This document shows positions 1-9,219 of a stretch of 64,000 nucleotides of DNA, piece by piece. The DNA lies in the NCBI RefSeq assembly GCF_022179305.1, contig NZ_BPQP01000089.1, positions 1-64,000 on the forward strand. Direction: 5' to 3'. Position 1 is the first letter of the stretch. Every line of letters begins with the position of its first letter. This DNA is from Methylobacterium iners. GTDB taxonomy: Bacteria; Pseudomonadota; Alphaproteobacteria; Rhizobiales; Beijerinckiaceae. The notes below the pieces were generated by a model. It searched no databases. It was not told the DNA's origin and was given only the letters and a program-made list of their open reading frames with translations. Made by a program: the position numbers and the translations under genes.

Positions 1-172
1 GGCGGGGAGAGGGTCGCATGGACCCCGTCGTCCATGCGACGAGCGGAGCGAGGGTGAGGGGGTCTCTTCGCGTGTGGCTCCTCCGAGGAAGCCCCCTCAC
101 CTTCGGCTGCCGCCTCGCTTTGCCGACGACGGGGTCGGCAAGGCCCTCTCCCCGCGCGGCGGGGAGAGGGGA
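1..172. repeat. Intergenic palindromic repeat cluster
   Basis: A G-rich block (ggcggggagaggg) opens the window and recurs near 158-170, next to its own reverse complement (ccctctcccc, about 143-152). Inside it, tcgcatggac/gtccatgcga is a further inverted pair (about 14-40). This is the style of non-coding palindromic repeat seen elsewhere in the window. An open reading frame crosses it but looks like repeat read-through, not a protein. The left end may be cut by the window edge. Confidence 0.5.
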
Positions 173-206
173 TGCCCTCCACCGAACCCGTGAACCGAAA
201 CCGAAA

Positions 207-584
207 TCACCTGTCGTACTTGATGTAGGCGAAGCGCGGGTCGCTCGGCGTGCCGTCGAGCGAACCGCCCTCGGCGCCCGGGTTCCAGCCGACCACCTCC
301 TCGATCTTGCGCGCCAGCGCGAAATCCTTCTCGGTGACGCCCTTGGCGGCGTGGTTGGTCAGCCGCACCTCGACCCAGGCGTAGGAGGCCGTGAGGTCGG
401 GATGGTGCCAGGCCGCCTCGGCGAGGTGGCCCACCGTGTTGATGACCATGAGCGTGCCCTTCCAGCTCGCGGTCTTGTAGGTGCGCTTGATCCAGCCGTC
501 CTCGAAGATCCAGTGCGGCAGCTCGCTCTTGAGCCGCTCGGCGATCATCCCTGGATCGAGGACGTCCTCACGCTGTCCGGCCAT
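207..584 (-). CDS. Pterin-4a-carbinolamine dehydratase (PCD/DCoH family)
   Basis: A 125-residue protein matching the PCD fold in length. The family signature is clear: HLAEAAWHHPDLTASYAWVE followed by VRLTNHAAKGVTEKD, with the conserved His-His-Pro and the downstream Thr-His. The enzyme dehydrates 4a-hydroxytetrahydropterins. In methylotrophs, PCD-like genes are often linked to C1/methanopterin islands, so here it may serve H4MPT metabolism rather than phenylalanine hydroxylation (inference). The start at 584 is chosen because a G-rich ribosome site (GGGGGGAAC) sits just upstream; a longer frame to 686 adds only low-complexity residues. Confidence 0.88.
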   Translation of the reverse strand: MAGQREDVLDPGMIAERLKSELPHWIFEDGWIKRTYKTASWKGTLMVINTVGHLAEAAWHHPDLTASYAWVEVRLTNHAAKGVTEKDFALARKIEEVVGWNPGAEGGSLDGTPSDPRFAYIKYDR

Positions 585-810
585 GTCACGTTCCCCCCTG
601 CGATGATCGATCGCCCGGACCCTGCCGCGACGGCGGTGGCCGCGCAAGATGGGCAGGCCGGCGGGGGTGCGACGCGCGCAACACAATCGTGCGCCGGTTT
701 CGCGAGGGCGGGCTGTGGACGCCGCCCCTGCGAGGCCCTATGCACGACCCCAACGGATCGCCCTGCGCGCCAGCGCGGAGGCGGTCGCGAACGAAACAGG
801 GAGGGACGCC

Positions 811-1797
811 ATGCTGTCGCGGCGCGGATTGCTCGCCACCCTGGCGCTCGCGCCCGCACTCACGCCCCGCGTCGCCCGCGCGGCGCCCGGCACGATCCGG
901 GTCGGAAGCCTTCCCTTCGGCACGGTCTCCTGGGAGGCCGCCGTCATCAAGGCGCGCGGCCTCGACGCGGCGAACGGCTTCACCCTCGACATCGTGAAGC
1001 TCGCCGGCAACGACGCGGCCCGCATCGCCTTCCTCGGCGGCCAGGTCGACACCATCGTCGGCGACCTGCTCTGGGCCGCCCGCCTCGGCAACGAGGGCCG
1101 GGCGATCCGCTTCTTTCCCTATTCCACCACCGAGGGCGCCCTGATGGTGCCGGGGGCTAGCGGCATCACGGACCTGAAGGGCCTCGCCGGCAAGCGGCTC
1201 GGGGTCGCCGGCGGGCCGCTCGACAAGAACTGGCTCCTCCTCAAGGCCAAGGCCCGCGATACGGCCGGCATCGATCTCGAGAAGACCGCGCAGATCGCCT
1301 TCGGAGCGCCGCCGCTGATCACCCTCAAGCTCGAACAGGGAGAGCTCGACGCCGGGCTCCTGTACTGGACCTATTGCGCGCGCCTGGAGCCCAAGGGCTT
1401 CAAGCGCCTCATCGGTTCGGATGAGATCATGCGCGCCTTCGGCGCGACGGGGTCGATCGCGCTCATCGGCTACCTGTTCGAGGGCGCCAACCTGCAGGCG
1501 AAGGCCGAGGCGGTCGCGGGCTTCGCACGCGCCTCCAAGGCGGCGAAGGACCTGCTCGCCAGCGATCCCTCCGCCTGGTCCATCGTGCGGCCGCTGATGT
1601 CGGCCGACGACGAGCCGACCTTCGAGGCGTTGAAGCGCGACTTCCTCGCCGGTATCCCGCGCCGGCCCATCGCGACGGAGCGCGGCGACGGCGAGCGGCT
1701 CTACGGGGTGCTGTCGCGGCTCGGCGGCGAGAAGCTCGTCGGCTCGGGCGCGACCCTGCCGGCCGGTCTCTACTATGACGGTCCGGGGAATGGCTGA
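811..1797 (+). CDS. ABC transporter substrate-binding protein, NitT/TauT (NMT1-like) family
   Basis: A 328-residue exported protein. The N-terminus MLSRRGLLATLALAPALTPR has a twin-arginine-like SRRGLL motif and a hydrophobic core ending near AARA. The mature part (IRVGSLPFGTVSWEAAVIKA...) resembles the SsuA/TauA/NMT1 class of binding proteins. It is followed by a permease and an ATPase, giving a complete importer. Start at 811 with gggagg ten bases upstream. The substrate cannot be told from sequence. The importer lies immediately upstream of xoxF, so a role linked to methylotrophy is possible but unproven. Confidence 0.82.
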   Translation: MLSRRGLLATLALAPALTPRVARAAPGTIRVGSLPFGTVSWEAAVIKARGLDAANGFTLDIVKLAGNDAARIAFLGGQVDTIVGDLLWAARLGNEGRAIRFFPYSTTEGALMVPGASGITDLKGLAGKRLGVAGGPLDKNWLLLKAKARDTAGIDLEKTAQIAFGAPPLITLKLEQGELDAGLLYWTYCARLEPKGFKRLIGSDEIMRAFGATGSIALIGYLFEGANLQAKAEAVAGFARASKAAKDLLASDPSAWSIVRPLMSADDEPTFEALKRDFLAGIPRRPIATERGDGERLYGVLSRLGGEKLVGSGATLPAGLYYDGPGNG

Positions 1798-1827
1798 CGG
1801 CAACCTGCGGACGCGGCCCTGACCGGC

Positions 1828-2565
1828 ATGGGCTTCGCCACCCGTCTCGTCTCGGTCCTCGTGCTGCTGACGGCCTGGCAGGTCGCCGCGTCGCTCGCCG
1901 GATCGCGCCTGCTGCCGGCGCCCCTGACCATCCTCGATTTCATCCGCATGGAGGCGGAAAGCGGCGACCTCGGCTTCAATGTCGGCGTCACCCTCGCGCG
2001 GGTCGCGGTGTCGTTCCTCCTCGCCATGCTGCTCGGCGTCATGCTCGGCATCGCGCTCGGGCGCTCGAAGGCCCTCAACCTCGCCCTCGACACGCCCCTC
2101 CTGATCCTGCTGAACACCCCGGCCCTCGTGATCACCGTGCTCGCCTATATCTGGGTCGGGCTGAACGAGGCCGCGGCGGTGCTGGCGGTCGTCCTCAACA
2201 AGCTGCCCAACGTCGCCGTCATCATGCGCGAGGGCGCGCGCGGCCTCGATCCCGGGCTGGAGGAGATGGCGCGGACCTACCGCTTCGACCGACGAACCTG
2301 GATCGCCCACGTCCTCATCCCGCAGCTCCAGCCCTTCGCCGTCGCGGCCGCGCGTTCGGGCCTGTCGCTCGCCTGGAAGATCGTCCTGGTCATCGAGCTG
2401 CTCGGGCGCCCCAACGGCGTCGGCTTCGCCATCAACTTCTACTTCGTGCAGAACCTGAACGTGGCGGCCATCATCGGCTACAGCGTCGTCTTCATGAGCG
2501 TGATGATCGCCATCGACATCCTCCTCCTGCAGAGGCTCGAAGCCTATGTCCGCCGCTGGCGCTGA
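1828..2565 (+). CDS. ABC transporter permease, NitT/TauT family
   Basis: A 245-residue integral membrane protein with about six hydrophobic segments. It has the inner-membrane permease (BPD_transp_1) signature region, with the EAA-type loop around EEMARTYRFDRRTWIAHVLIP, which docks on the ATPase. The gene starts 30 bases after the binding-protein gene and its end overlaps the ATPase gene by 20 bases, so the three are probably co-translated. It forms the membrane channel of the importer. Confidence 0.85.
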   Translation: MGFATRLVSVLVLLTAWQVAASLAGSRLLPAPLTILDFIRMEAESGDLGFNVGVTLARVAVSFLLAMLLGVMLGIALGRSKALNLALDTPLLILLNTPALVITVLAYIWVGLNEAAAVLAVVLNKLPNVAVIMREGARGLDPGLEEMARTYRFDRRTWIAHVLIPQLQPFAVAAARSGLSLAWKIVLVIELLGRPNGVGFAINFYFVQNLNVAAIIGYSVVFMSVMIAIDILLLQRLEAYVRRWR

Positions 2566-3304
2566 GGCGGTGGCCGACGCCCCGGTCCTGTCGGTCGCGA
2601 TCCGCCGCAAGGTCTACGGTGCCGGCGGGAGCGAGCCCGTGGAGGCGGTGCACGACCTCGCCTTCAGCCTGAACCGGGCGGAGATCACCTGCCTGATCGG
2701 TCCCTCGGGTGCCGGCAAGACCACGACCCTGCGCATCCTGCTCGGGCTCGACCCCGACTACGACGGATCGGTCACGCCCGACCCGGCCCAGGCGGGGATC
2801 AGCATGGTCTTCCAGGAACCGCGCCTGCTGCCCTGGCGGACCGTCGAGCAGAACGTCCGCCTCGCCCTGCCGCGTCCGGAGCGTGGGCGCGACCTCGACG
2901 CGCTGTTCGCCTCCCTGGGCCTGACGCCCTGGCGCGGACGTTTTCCCGGCGCGCTCTCGCTCGGCATGGCACGGCGGGTGGCCCTGGCCCGGGCCCTGGC
3001 GCTGCAGCCCCGCATCCTCGTCCTCGATGAGCCCTTCGTCTCCCTGGACGACGCGGCCGCGGCTGCCCTCCGCGCCATCGTGGTGGAGACGGTGGAGCGG
3101 GCCGGGGTCAGCGTGCTGATGGTCACGCACAATGTCGCCGAAGCCATCGAGATCGCCGACCGGCTGATCCTGCTCTCGCCGCGACCCGCGAGCCTGACCG
3201 CGACCGTGCCGTTAGCACTCCCGCGCGGCCAGCGAGACCGCGCCTGGGCCGACGCGACCCGCCGCGACCTTGCGATTCGCTATCCCGGGGTCATCGCGGC
3301 CTGA
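2546..3304 (+). CDS. ABC transporter ATP-binding protein, NitT/TauT family
   Basis: A 252-residue ATPase with Walker A GPSGAGKTT (about residues 52-60), Q-loop VFQEPRLLPW, Walker B ILVLDEP and an H-loop in MVTHN. The signature motif reads LSLGM instead of the usual LSGGQ/LSGGM; loss of the second Gly is unusual and could slow ATP turnover. It energises the importer encoded by the two preceding genes. The next gene on this strand is xoxF, after about 680 bp. Confidence 0.87.
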   Translation: MSAAGAEAVADAPVLSVAIRRKVYGAGGSEPVEAVHDLAFSLNRAEITCLIGPSGAGKTTTLRILLGLDPDYDGSVTPDPAQAGISMVFQEPRLLPWRTVEQNVRLALPRPERGRDLDALFASLGLTPWRGRFPGALSLGMARRVALARALALQPRILVLDEPFVSLDDAAAAALRAIVVETVERAGVSVLMVTHNVAEAIEIADRLILLSPRPASLTATVPLALPRGQRDRAWADATRRDLAIRYPGVIAA

Positions 3305-3985
3305 GGAAAGGAGCACCATCCTGCCTCCTGCAGAGGGCTCCGTCAGCCCTTCTCCCCGGTCTTCACGCCCCCCGCACCGATGCGGCGAGAAAGCGCACGG
3401 TCGATTGAATTGCGCGTCCCTGCGATCCGCAGCCCCCGGCGAATTGGAATACCAGCATGCAGGCCAGCGGAAAGATATTGCGACGCCAGACCTGGCATAC
3501 CTGTGCCGGTGGCATCCGTCGGGATGAACGCGGCACCCATCTGCCGTGCAGAGCATACAGGTAGCTTGATCACGGAAGCAGCATGCCTTCGGCGCATGGA
3601 GGTGAAGCTGGAACGATGAAAAGTATTTTTGATGGCTGAACTGAATTTTGCAGCGCAGCACGATTTGCTGCGCAGCGATAACCCGTCGATCCCGCCTCAA
3701 ACGAGTAACTGAAACTTGATCGTAAGCGCCGCCGGCGCCGGTGGAGCGTGTTGACGCCGTCGAATTTTTTTTCTTAGAGTTCGTTCAAGCTTCGGTCTCG
3801 AGGGGCGCCGCAAAGGGACAGCGGAACTCGGCCAGGCAATTTCTTGCTCAGCGAATAATCGCGCTGGTGCAAAGGGTTGCGGAAAGCCATCGAAGCGGAT
3901 CAGTCCCTGTCGCAAACAGCAGGTCGCACCGGACACGCTGCTCAACCGAGCGGACAACGGCTGTAAAGACCTGTCGGAGGAATGC
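3305..3985 (+). promoter_or_regulatory. Long intergenic region carrying the xoxF promoter
   Basis: A 681 bp stretch with no convincing gene. The small open frames here lack family resemblance or good ribosome sites. It is clearly less GC-rich than its surroundings, with A/T runs near 3620-3650 and 3760-3780. A hairpin (gcgcagca, 5-base loop, tgctgcgc; about 3653-3673) is visible. A ribosome site (ggagga, about 3975-3980) precedes the xoxF ATG. In M. extorquens, xoxF and mxaF expression respond to lanthanides and to MxbDM/MxcQE. I could not identify a convincing -10/-35 pair or operator by eye. Confidence 0.55.
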
Positions 3986-5788
3986 ATGAGAGCGGTTCAT
4001 CTTCTCGCACTCGGCGCCGGTCTGGTGGCTTCGGCCCCCGTCCTCGCCAACGAAGACGTTCTGAAGCGCACGGCCAACCCGGCCGAGCAGGTGCTCCAGA
4101 CCGTCGACTACGCCAACACCCGCTTTTCGAAGCTCGACCAGATCAACGCCGGCAACGTGAAGAACCTCCAGGTGGCCTGGACGTTCTCGACGGGCGTGCT
4201 GCGCGGCCACGAGGGCTCCCCGCTCGTCGTCGGCAACATGATGTACGTCCACACCCCCTTCCCGAACATCGTGTACGCCCTGGATCTCGACCAGGACGGC
4301 AAGATCGCCTGGAAGTACGAGCCCAAGCAGGACCCGAGCGTCATCCCGGTGATGTGCTGTGACACGGTCAACCGTGGTCTCGCCTACGCCGACGGCGCCG
4401 TCATCCTGCACCAGGCCGACACCACGGTCGTCTCGCTCGACGCCAAGTCGGGCAAGGTGAACTGGTCGGCCGTGAACGGCGACCCGAAGAAGGGCGAGAC
4501 CAACACCGCGACGGTTCTGCCGGTGAAGGACAAGATCATCGTCGGCATCTCGGGTGGCGAGTTCGGCGTGAACTGCCACGTCACCGCCTACGACTCCAAG
4601 ACGGGCAAGAAGGTGTGGCGCGGCCACTCGCAGGGCCCGGACGCCGACATGCTCGTCGACCCCGAGAAGACCACCTCGCTCGGCAAGCCGATCGGCAAGG
4701 ACTCCTCGCTGAAGACCTGGGAAGGCGATCAGTGGAAGACCGGCGGCGGCTGCACCTGGGGCTGGTTCTCCTACGACCCCAAGCTGAACCTCATGTACTA
4801 CGGCTCGGGCAACCCCTCGACCTGGAACCCCAAGCAGCGTCCGGGCGACAACAAGTGGTCCATGTCCATCTGGGCGCGTGACGTCGACACGGGCATGACC
4901 AAATGGGTCTACCAGATGACCCCGCATGACGAGTGGGACTACGACGGCATCAACGAGATGATCCTCACGGATCAGAAGATCGATGGCAAGGATCGTACGC
5001 TCCTCACCCACTTCGACCGCAACGGCCTCGGCTACACCCTCGATCGCACGACCGGCGAGCTTCTCGTCGCCGAGAAGTACGATCCGGCAGTGAACTGGGT
5101 CTCCAAGGTCGACATGGACAAGGGCTCCAAGAACTACGGTCGCCCCCTCGTCGTCGCCAAGTACTCCACCGAGCAGAACGGTGAGGACGTGAACTCCAAG
5201 GGCATCTGCCCTGCGGCTCTCGGTTCCAAGGACCAGCAGCCGGCGGCGTTCTCGCCCAAGACCAACCTGTTCTACGTGCCCACCAACCACGTCTGCATGG
5301 ACTACGAGCCGTTCCGGGTGACCTACACCCCGGGCCAGCCCTACGTCGGTGCGACGCTGGCGATGTACCCGGCCCCCGGCAGCCACGGCGGCATGGGCAA
5401 CTTCATCGCCTGGGACAACATCAAGGGTAAGATCGTTTGGTCGAACCCGGAGCAGTTCTCGGCTTGGGGCGGCGCGCTCGCCACGGCCGGTGACGTTGTC
5501 TTCTACGGCACGCTCGAAGGCTACCTGAAGGCCGTCGACGCCAAGTCGGGTAAGGAACTCTACAAGTTCAAGACCCCGTCGGGCATCATCGGCAACGTGA
5601 TGACCTACCAGCACAAGGGCAAGCAGTACGTCGGCATCCTGTCGGGTGTCGGTGGCTGGGCCGGCATCGGCCTCGCGGCCGGCCTGACCGACCCGAACGC
5701 CGGCCTCGGTGCGGTGGGTGGCTACGCAGCCCTCTCGAACTACACCAACCTCGGTGGTCAGCTCACGGTCTTCGCGCTCCCGAACTAA
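3986..5788 (+). CDS. xoxF: Lanthanide-dependent PQQ methanol dehydrogenase XoxF
   Basis: A 600-residue periplasmic quinoprotein, normal length for XoxF. A 21-residue signal peptide ends at VLA|NED. It has PQQ beta-propeller repeats and the vicinal disulfide Cys124-Cys125 (VMCCDT) that contacts PQQ. The decisive motif is HDEWDYDG: Asp318 is the catalytic/metal Asp, and Asp320 is the extra Asp that coordinates lanthanides and is Ala in calcium-dependent MxaF. The enzyme oxidises methanol to formaldehyde and passes electrons to a c-type cytochrome. xoxG and xoxJ follow. Codon use is strongly biased to the C-ending set, as expected for an abundant protein. Confidence 0.97.
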   Translation: MRAVHLLALGAGLVASAPVLANEDVLKRTANPAEQVLQTVDYANTRFSKLDQINAGNVKNLQVAWTFSTGVLRGHEGSPLVVGNMMYVHTPFPNIVYALDLDQDGKIAWKYEPKQDPSVIPVMCCDTVNRGLAYADGAVILHQADTTVVSLDAKSGKVNWSAVNGDPKKGETNTATVLPVKDKIIVGISGGEFGVNCHVTAYDSKTGKKVWRGHSQGPDADMLVDPEKTTSLGKPIGKDSSLKTWEGDQWKTGGGCTWGWFSYDPKLNLMYYGSGNPSTWNPKQRPGDNKWSMSIWARDVDTGMTKWVYQMTPHDEWDYDGINEMILTDQKIDGKDRTLLTHFDRNGLGYTLDRTTGELLVAEKYDPAVNWVSKVDMDKGSKNYGRPLVVAKYSTEQNGEDVNSKGICPAALGSKDQQPAAFSPKTNLFYVPTNHVCMDYEPFRVTYTPGQPYVGATLAMYPAPGSHGGMGNFIAWDNIKGKIVWSNPEQFSAWGGALATAGDVVFYGTLEGYLKAVDAKSGKELYKFKTPSGIIGNVMTYQHKGKQYVGILSGVGGWAGIGLAAGLTDPNAGLGAVGGYAALSNYTNLGGQLTVFALPN

Positions 5789-5818
5789 TCGGTCGCACGA
5801 AACCACCTGAGTTACGGT

Positions 5819-5842
5819 GCCGGCGCGGGTTCCCGCGCCGGC
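5819..5842 (+). terminator. Hairpin between xoxF and xoxG
   Basis: A GC-rich perfect inverted repeat, gccggcgcggg / cccgcgccggc, with a very short loop, is followed by atcttta. It lies 30 bases after the xoxF stop and about 80 bases before xoxG. It could partly end transcription, or protect the 3' end of xoxF mRNA, so that far more xoxF than xoxG is made. Function is inferred from structure only. Confidence 0.6.
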
Positions 5843-5922
5843 ATCTTTATGATTAGACTGCGGTCAACAAAGCTAACCGTCACCGCCGAAGGCCAGACGG
5901 AATGTCCCTGGGAGAAACGTCG

Positions 5923-6522
5923 TTGCAGTACTTAAGCAAAGCCGTCATCGCGCCGCTCGCGGCCGTCCTTGCCCTCGCCACGATCCCGGCGATCGCACAG
6001 AACGCCAAGCCGGCCGACGCAGCACTCGCCAACCAGCTCGACCAGAGCCAGGCGAGCGGCCATGATCCGCAGCTCCTCGACAAGTTCGCGGCCGTGAAGG
6101 TGGAAGACGGCAAGTACGTCGATAAGGAAGGTGCGCCGACCTACCACATCACGAACGATGGCAAGAAGTTCGACTGGTATGCCTATTCCGGCTACCGCCG
6201 CTACCACGCCGAGTGCCATGTCTGCCACGGTCCCGACGCCATGGGTTCGACCTACGCGCCGGCCCTGAAGGACTCGCTGAAGCGCATCTCCTACGAGCAG
6301 TTCATCGGCATCCTGGCTGGCGGCCAGCAGAACTCCAGCGCGGGCGGCCAGAGCGTGATGCCGTCGTTCGGCGATAACAAGAATGTCATGTGCTACGCCG
6401 ACGACCTTTACGTCTACCTGAAGGCCCGCGCCTCGGGCGCGATGCCGCGCGTCCGGCCGGGCGACAAGGAAGACAAGCCCGAGGCCGCCAAGAAGGCCGA
6501 GAAGGAGTGCCTGGGCGGCTGA
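5923..6522 (+). CDS. xoxG: Cytochrome c XoxG, electron acceptor of XoxF
   Basis: A periplasmic class I cytochrome c with one haem site CHVCH in the context YHAECHVCHGPDAMGS. A Met in VMPSFGD is a plausible axial ligand. A hydrophobic signal peptide ends at AIAQ. I prefer the TTG start at 5923 (199 residues) because ctgggagaaacg, the ribosome-site type also found before fae and the 45043 gene, lies just upstream; the ATG at 5902 would place that site inside the gene. The C-terminus is Lys/Glu-rich. Its gene lies between xoxF and xoxJ, so it is the natural partner of XoxF. Confidence 0.92.
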   Translation: MQYLSKAVIAPLAAVLALATIPAIAQNAKPADAALANQLDQSQASGHDPQLLDKFAAVKVEDGKYVDKEGAPTYHITNDGKKFDWYAYSGYRRYHAECHVCHGPDAMGSTYAPALKDSLKRISYEQFIGILAGGQQNSSAGGQSVMPSFGDNKNVMCYADDLYVYLKARASGAMPRVRPGDKEDKPEAAKKAEKECLGG

Positions 6523-7376
6523 TGATGCGCTCAGGACCCTGGACGAGTGCCGTGCTCGCGCTCCTGCTGATGACGGCAGGAGCGCGAACCGCGCAGGCAC
6601 AACACCTTCCCGACCTCGTCACCACCGATGTCCTGCGCATCTGCGGCGATCCGGCCAACATGCCGTTCTCGCAGCGCAAGGAGGACGGGTTCGAGAACCG
6701 GATCGCCGCGATCATCGCCGACGAGCTCAAGGTCAAGGTCCGCTACTACTGGCTCGGGCAAGGCCCGGGCTTCGTCCGCAACACCCTCGGCACGGGCCTG
6801 TGCGACCTGATCGTGGGATCGGCAGCGGGCGCCGAACTCGTGCAGGCGACCAACCCCTATTATCGCTCAGCTTACGTTCTCGTCTCCCGACGGGGTGAGC
6901 TGGCGGGCGTGGAGCGGCTCGACGATCCGAAGCTCAAGGGCAAGTCGATCGGCGTCATCGGCGGCACGCCCCCCGTGAACCGGATGGGCGAGGTCGGGCT
7001 GATCAGTTCGATGAAGGCCTATGCGCCCTACCAGTTCGATCCCTCCCACAAGTACCAGACGGTGTCGGCCGAGGTGATCGCCGACCTCGCCGGCGGTCGC
7101 ATCGAAGCGGCGGTTCTCTGGGGGCCCGCTGCGGGCTGGCTGGCCAAGCAGAGCGGCGTGCCGATGGACGTCGTTCCGCTCCTGCAGGAGCCGGACCGGC
7201 CGCCGCTGACCTTCCGCATCGCCATGGGCGTGCGCATTGAGGAGAACGACTGGAAGCGGCTCCTTAATAACGTCCTGCGCAAGCGCCGGGCGGACATCGA
7301 GGCGGTGCTGCGGGAGTTCGAGGTGCCGTTGCTCGAGGAAGAGGGCAACAAGCTCCTCGAGCCGAGCAAGCCCTGA
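6522..7376 (+). CDS. xoxJ: XoxJ, MxaJ-like periplasmic binding-fold protein
   Basis: A 284-residue exported protein; the signal peptide ends near AQAQ. The mature part (VLRICGDPANMPFSQRKEDGF, then IAAIIADELKVKVRYYWLGQ) has the family 3 solute-binding fold of MxaJ/XoxJ. It is part of the xox operon and is thought to help activate or mature XoxF. Its ATG overlaps the xoxG stop (ATGATG at 6522), indicating translational coupling. A second in-frame ATG follows at once and could be the true start. Confidence 0.93.
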   Translation: MMRSGPWTSAVLALLLMTAGARTAQAQHLPDLVTTDVLRICGDPANMPFSQRKEDGFENRIAAIIADELKVKVRYYWLGQGPGFVRNTLGTGLCDLIVGSAAGAELVQATNPYYRSAYVLVSRRGELAGVERLDDPKLKGKSIGVIGGTPPVNRMGEVGLISSMKAYAPYQFDPSHKYQTVSAEVIADLAGGRIEAAVLWGPAAGWLAKQSGVPMDVVPLLQEPDRPPLTFRIAMGVRIEENDWKRLLNNVLRKRRADIEAVLREFEVPLLEEEGNKLLEPSKP

Positions 7377-7377
7377 G

Positions 7378-7851
7378 TCAGACCCGCTCGATGCCGCTGG
7401 CGTCGAGCTTGGCCAGGGCCTGTGCGACGGTCTCGGGCCCGATCATCAGGTCGGGCGCGATTTCCGCCAGGGGCACGAGCACGAAGGCACGCTCGCGCAC
7501 GAAGCGGTGCGGCAGGACGAGGCGAGCATCGGAAACCTCTGCGCCGGCGTAGGACAGCACATCGATATCGATGACCCGCGGTCCCCAGCGCCGCTCTCGC
7601 ACCCGCCCGAGCGCCGTCTCGATGGCGAGCCCCGCCTCCAGGAGATCGTGGGGCGACAGCGTCGTCTCCACGGCGAGCGCCGCGTTGAGGAACCAGTCCT
7701 GATCGGTGTCTCCCCAGGGCGGAGTCCGGTAGTCGCCGGAGCGCGCGGTAACGGCGATGCCCGGCGTCGCGGCAAGCCGCGCCACGGCCTCGGCGATCAT
7801 CGCGGCCTTGTCTCCGACATTGCTGCCGAGCCCGAGATAGGCGGCCGTCAC
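7378..7851 (-). CDS. folK: 6-hydroxymethyl-7,8-dihydropterin pyrophosphokinase (HPPK)
   Basis: A 157-residue cytosolic enzyme that transfers pyrophosphate from ATP to hydroxymethyl-dihydropterin. The motifs YLGLGSNVGDK at the N-terminus and RWGPRVIDIDVL (the HPPK signature with catalytic Asp residues) are both present. The GTG start at 7851 overlaps the folB stop (GTGA), which fixes the start and shows coupling within folP-folB-folK. Its stop lies one base from the convergent xoxJ stop. Confidence 0.94.
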   Translation of the reverse strand: MTAAYLGLGSNVGDKAAMIAEAVARLAATPGIAVTARSGDYRTPPWGDTDQDWFLNAALAVETTLSPHDLLEAGLAIETALGRVRERRWGPRVIDIDVLSYAGAEVSDARLVLPHRFVRERAFVLVPLAEIAPDLMIGPETVAQALAKLDASGIERV

Positions 7852-8216
7852 CGATTGCGCGTCCGGGTGATCTCGACGGCGACGCCCTCGATCGCAGCGG
7901 GGACGGGGGCGCTCGGCTTGTCGACGCGCACACTCACCGCCTGGAGCAGGGGGAAGCCGTCCAGGATCTCGGCCGCGATCGCCTCGGCGAGCGCTTCGAT
8001 CAGGGCGAAGCGCCGCTGCGTGGCGATCCGTATCGCGATCGCCGTGAGGTCGGCGTAGCTCACCGTGTGGGCCACGTCGTCGCTGCGCCCGGCCTGGCCG
8101 AGGTCGAGGCGGCAATCGAGGGAGATGTAGAAGCGCTGGCCGAGGCGCGCCTCTTCCTCCAGCAGCCCATGATAGGCGAAGACGGCGATGCGCTGGACGA
8201 GGATGCAGTCGCTCAT
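7848..8216 (-). CDS. folB: Dihydroneopterin aldolase
   Basis: A 122-residue protein beginning MSDCILVQRIAVFAYHGLLEEE, with the FolB features YHG and EARLGQRF, then DDVAHTVSYADL and the catalytic Lys in VRVDKPSAPVP. It cleaves dihydroneopterin to hydroxymethyl-dihydropterin, the step before FolK. The ATG overlaps the folP stop (ATGA at 8213-8216) and its own stop overlaps the folK GTG. Confidence 0.94.
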   Translation of the reverse strand: MSDCILVQRIAVFAYHGLLEEEARLGQRFYISLDCRLDLGQAGRSDDVAHTVSYADLTAIAIRIATQRRFALIEALAEAIAAEILDGFPLLQAVSVRVDKPSAPVPAAIEGVAVEITRTRNR

Positions 8217-9061
8217 GACGCGGGTGACGCCGCCTGCGGCCGCATCACGGCGTCCACCACCCTGAGCGCATCGACATGCGCGGCGACATCGTGGACGCGC
8301 ACGATCGCTGCGCCGAGGGTCCCGGCCAGCACGTGGCTCGCGATCGAGCCGAACAACCGGTCGGCCGGCACCGTCTCGGCATTGTGCAGGCGCCCGAGGA
8401 GGGACTTGCGCGAGACGCCGACGAGGACGGGAAAGCCCAAAGCCACGATCTCGGGCAGGCGCCTGAGGGCCTCGAGATGCTGCGCCCAACTCTTGCCGAA
8501 GCCGATGCCGGGATCGAGCACGATGTCGGAATCCGGGATGCCGGCGCGGCGGGCGATGGCGAGCGATCGCTCGAAGAAGCGGAGCATGTCGGCGACGATG
8601 TCGATCTCGGGCTCGATCGTCTCGCGGTTGTGCATCACCATGACCGGAGCGCCGTGGGCGGCCGCGACGGTGGCGATCTCAGGCTCGCGCTGCAGACCCC
8701 AAACGTCGTTGACGATGCGGGCGCCCGCCTCGAGCGCCACGCGCGCCGTCGAGGCCTTGTAGGTGTCGACCGAGATCGGGATGGGCAGGCGGGGAGCGAG
8801 GTCACGGATGACGGGCAGGATGCGGGCCTGCTCGTCCTCGGCTGAAACCGGGACGTGCCCCGGCCGCGTGGATTCCCCGCCGATATCGACGACGGCCGCG
8901 CCCTCCCGTGCCAGGGTCTCGGCTTGGGCTCGCGCCGCGGCGACACCCGCGAAGCGGCCGCCATCCGAGAAGGAATCCGGCGTAACGTTGAGGATGCCCA
9001 TGACGAGCACGCGCCGGCCGAGATCGGGCAGGAGTGCGTGAAGGGCGGCGGGGGAGGGCAT
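8213..9061 (-). CDS. folP: Dihydropteroate synthase
   Basis: A 282-residue enzyme that joins hydroxymethyl-dihydropterin pyrophosphate to p-aminobenzoate. It has both family signatures: MGILNVTPDSFSDGG and DIGGESTRPG, then the LDPGIGFGKS loop and the SRKS substrate Lys/Ser motif. The start at 9061 gives the usual family length; an in-frame ATG at 9103 would add 14 residues, and neither has a strong ribosome site. It leads the coupled folP-folB-folK operon. The more distant DHPS-like gene at 32662-34278 is a separate family. Confidence 0.93.
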   Translation of the reverse strand: MPSPAALHALLPDLGRRVLVMGILNVTPDSFSDGGRFAGVAAARAQAETLAREGAAVVDIGGESTRPGHVPVSAEDEQARILPVIRDLAPRLPIPISVDTYKASTARVALEAGARIVNDVWGLQREPEIATVAAAHGAPVMVMHNRETIEPEIDIVADMLRFFERSLAIARRAGIPDSDIVLDPGIGFGKSWAQHLEALRRLPEIVALGFPVLVGVSRKSLLGRLHNAETVPADRLFGSIASHVLAGTLGAAIVRVHDVAAHVDALRVVDAVMRPQAASPAS

Positions 9062-9139
9062 CGGCACGGGGTCTCGCGATCTTACGGAACGACGCCGTAC
9101 CATCGTCAGGGGGTCAGGTCTCGTCTCGCAAGCCCGCTG

Positions 9140-9162
9140 TCCCGCCCCGAGAGGGGGCGGGA
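9140..9162 (-). terminator. Candidate terminator or hairpin between folP and the pqqE operon
   Basis: Inverted repeat tcccgcccc / ggggcggga with loop gagag, in the roughly 160 bp gap between the folP start and the end of the minus-strand pqqE operon. It is placed to end transcription coming from pqqE. No clear T-run follows on either side, so this is tentative. Confidence 0.35.
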
Positions 9163-9219
9163 AAGCGGTGGCGGATGAGAGGCCGGGCCGCCCGTGAGCG
9201 GGAGAAGGACTCGGCCCGC

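Noticed and set aside
3212-3700. Possible gene in the xoxF upstream region
   Set aside because: Several short frames on both strands, none with a good ribosome site or familiar sequence; the lower GC is better explained as regulatory DNA.
3848-5806. Long minus-strand open frame opposite xoxF (652 residues)
   Set aside because: Mirror of a strongly codon-biased gene: composition is Val/Arg/Asp/Gly-rich, with no domain and no ribosome site. An antisense artefact of high GC.
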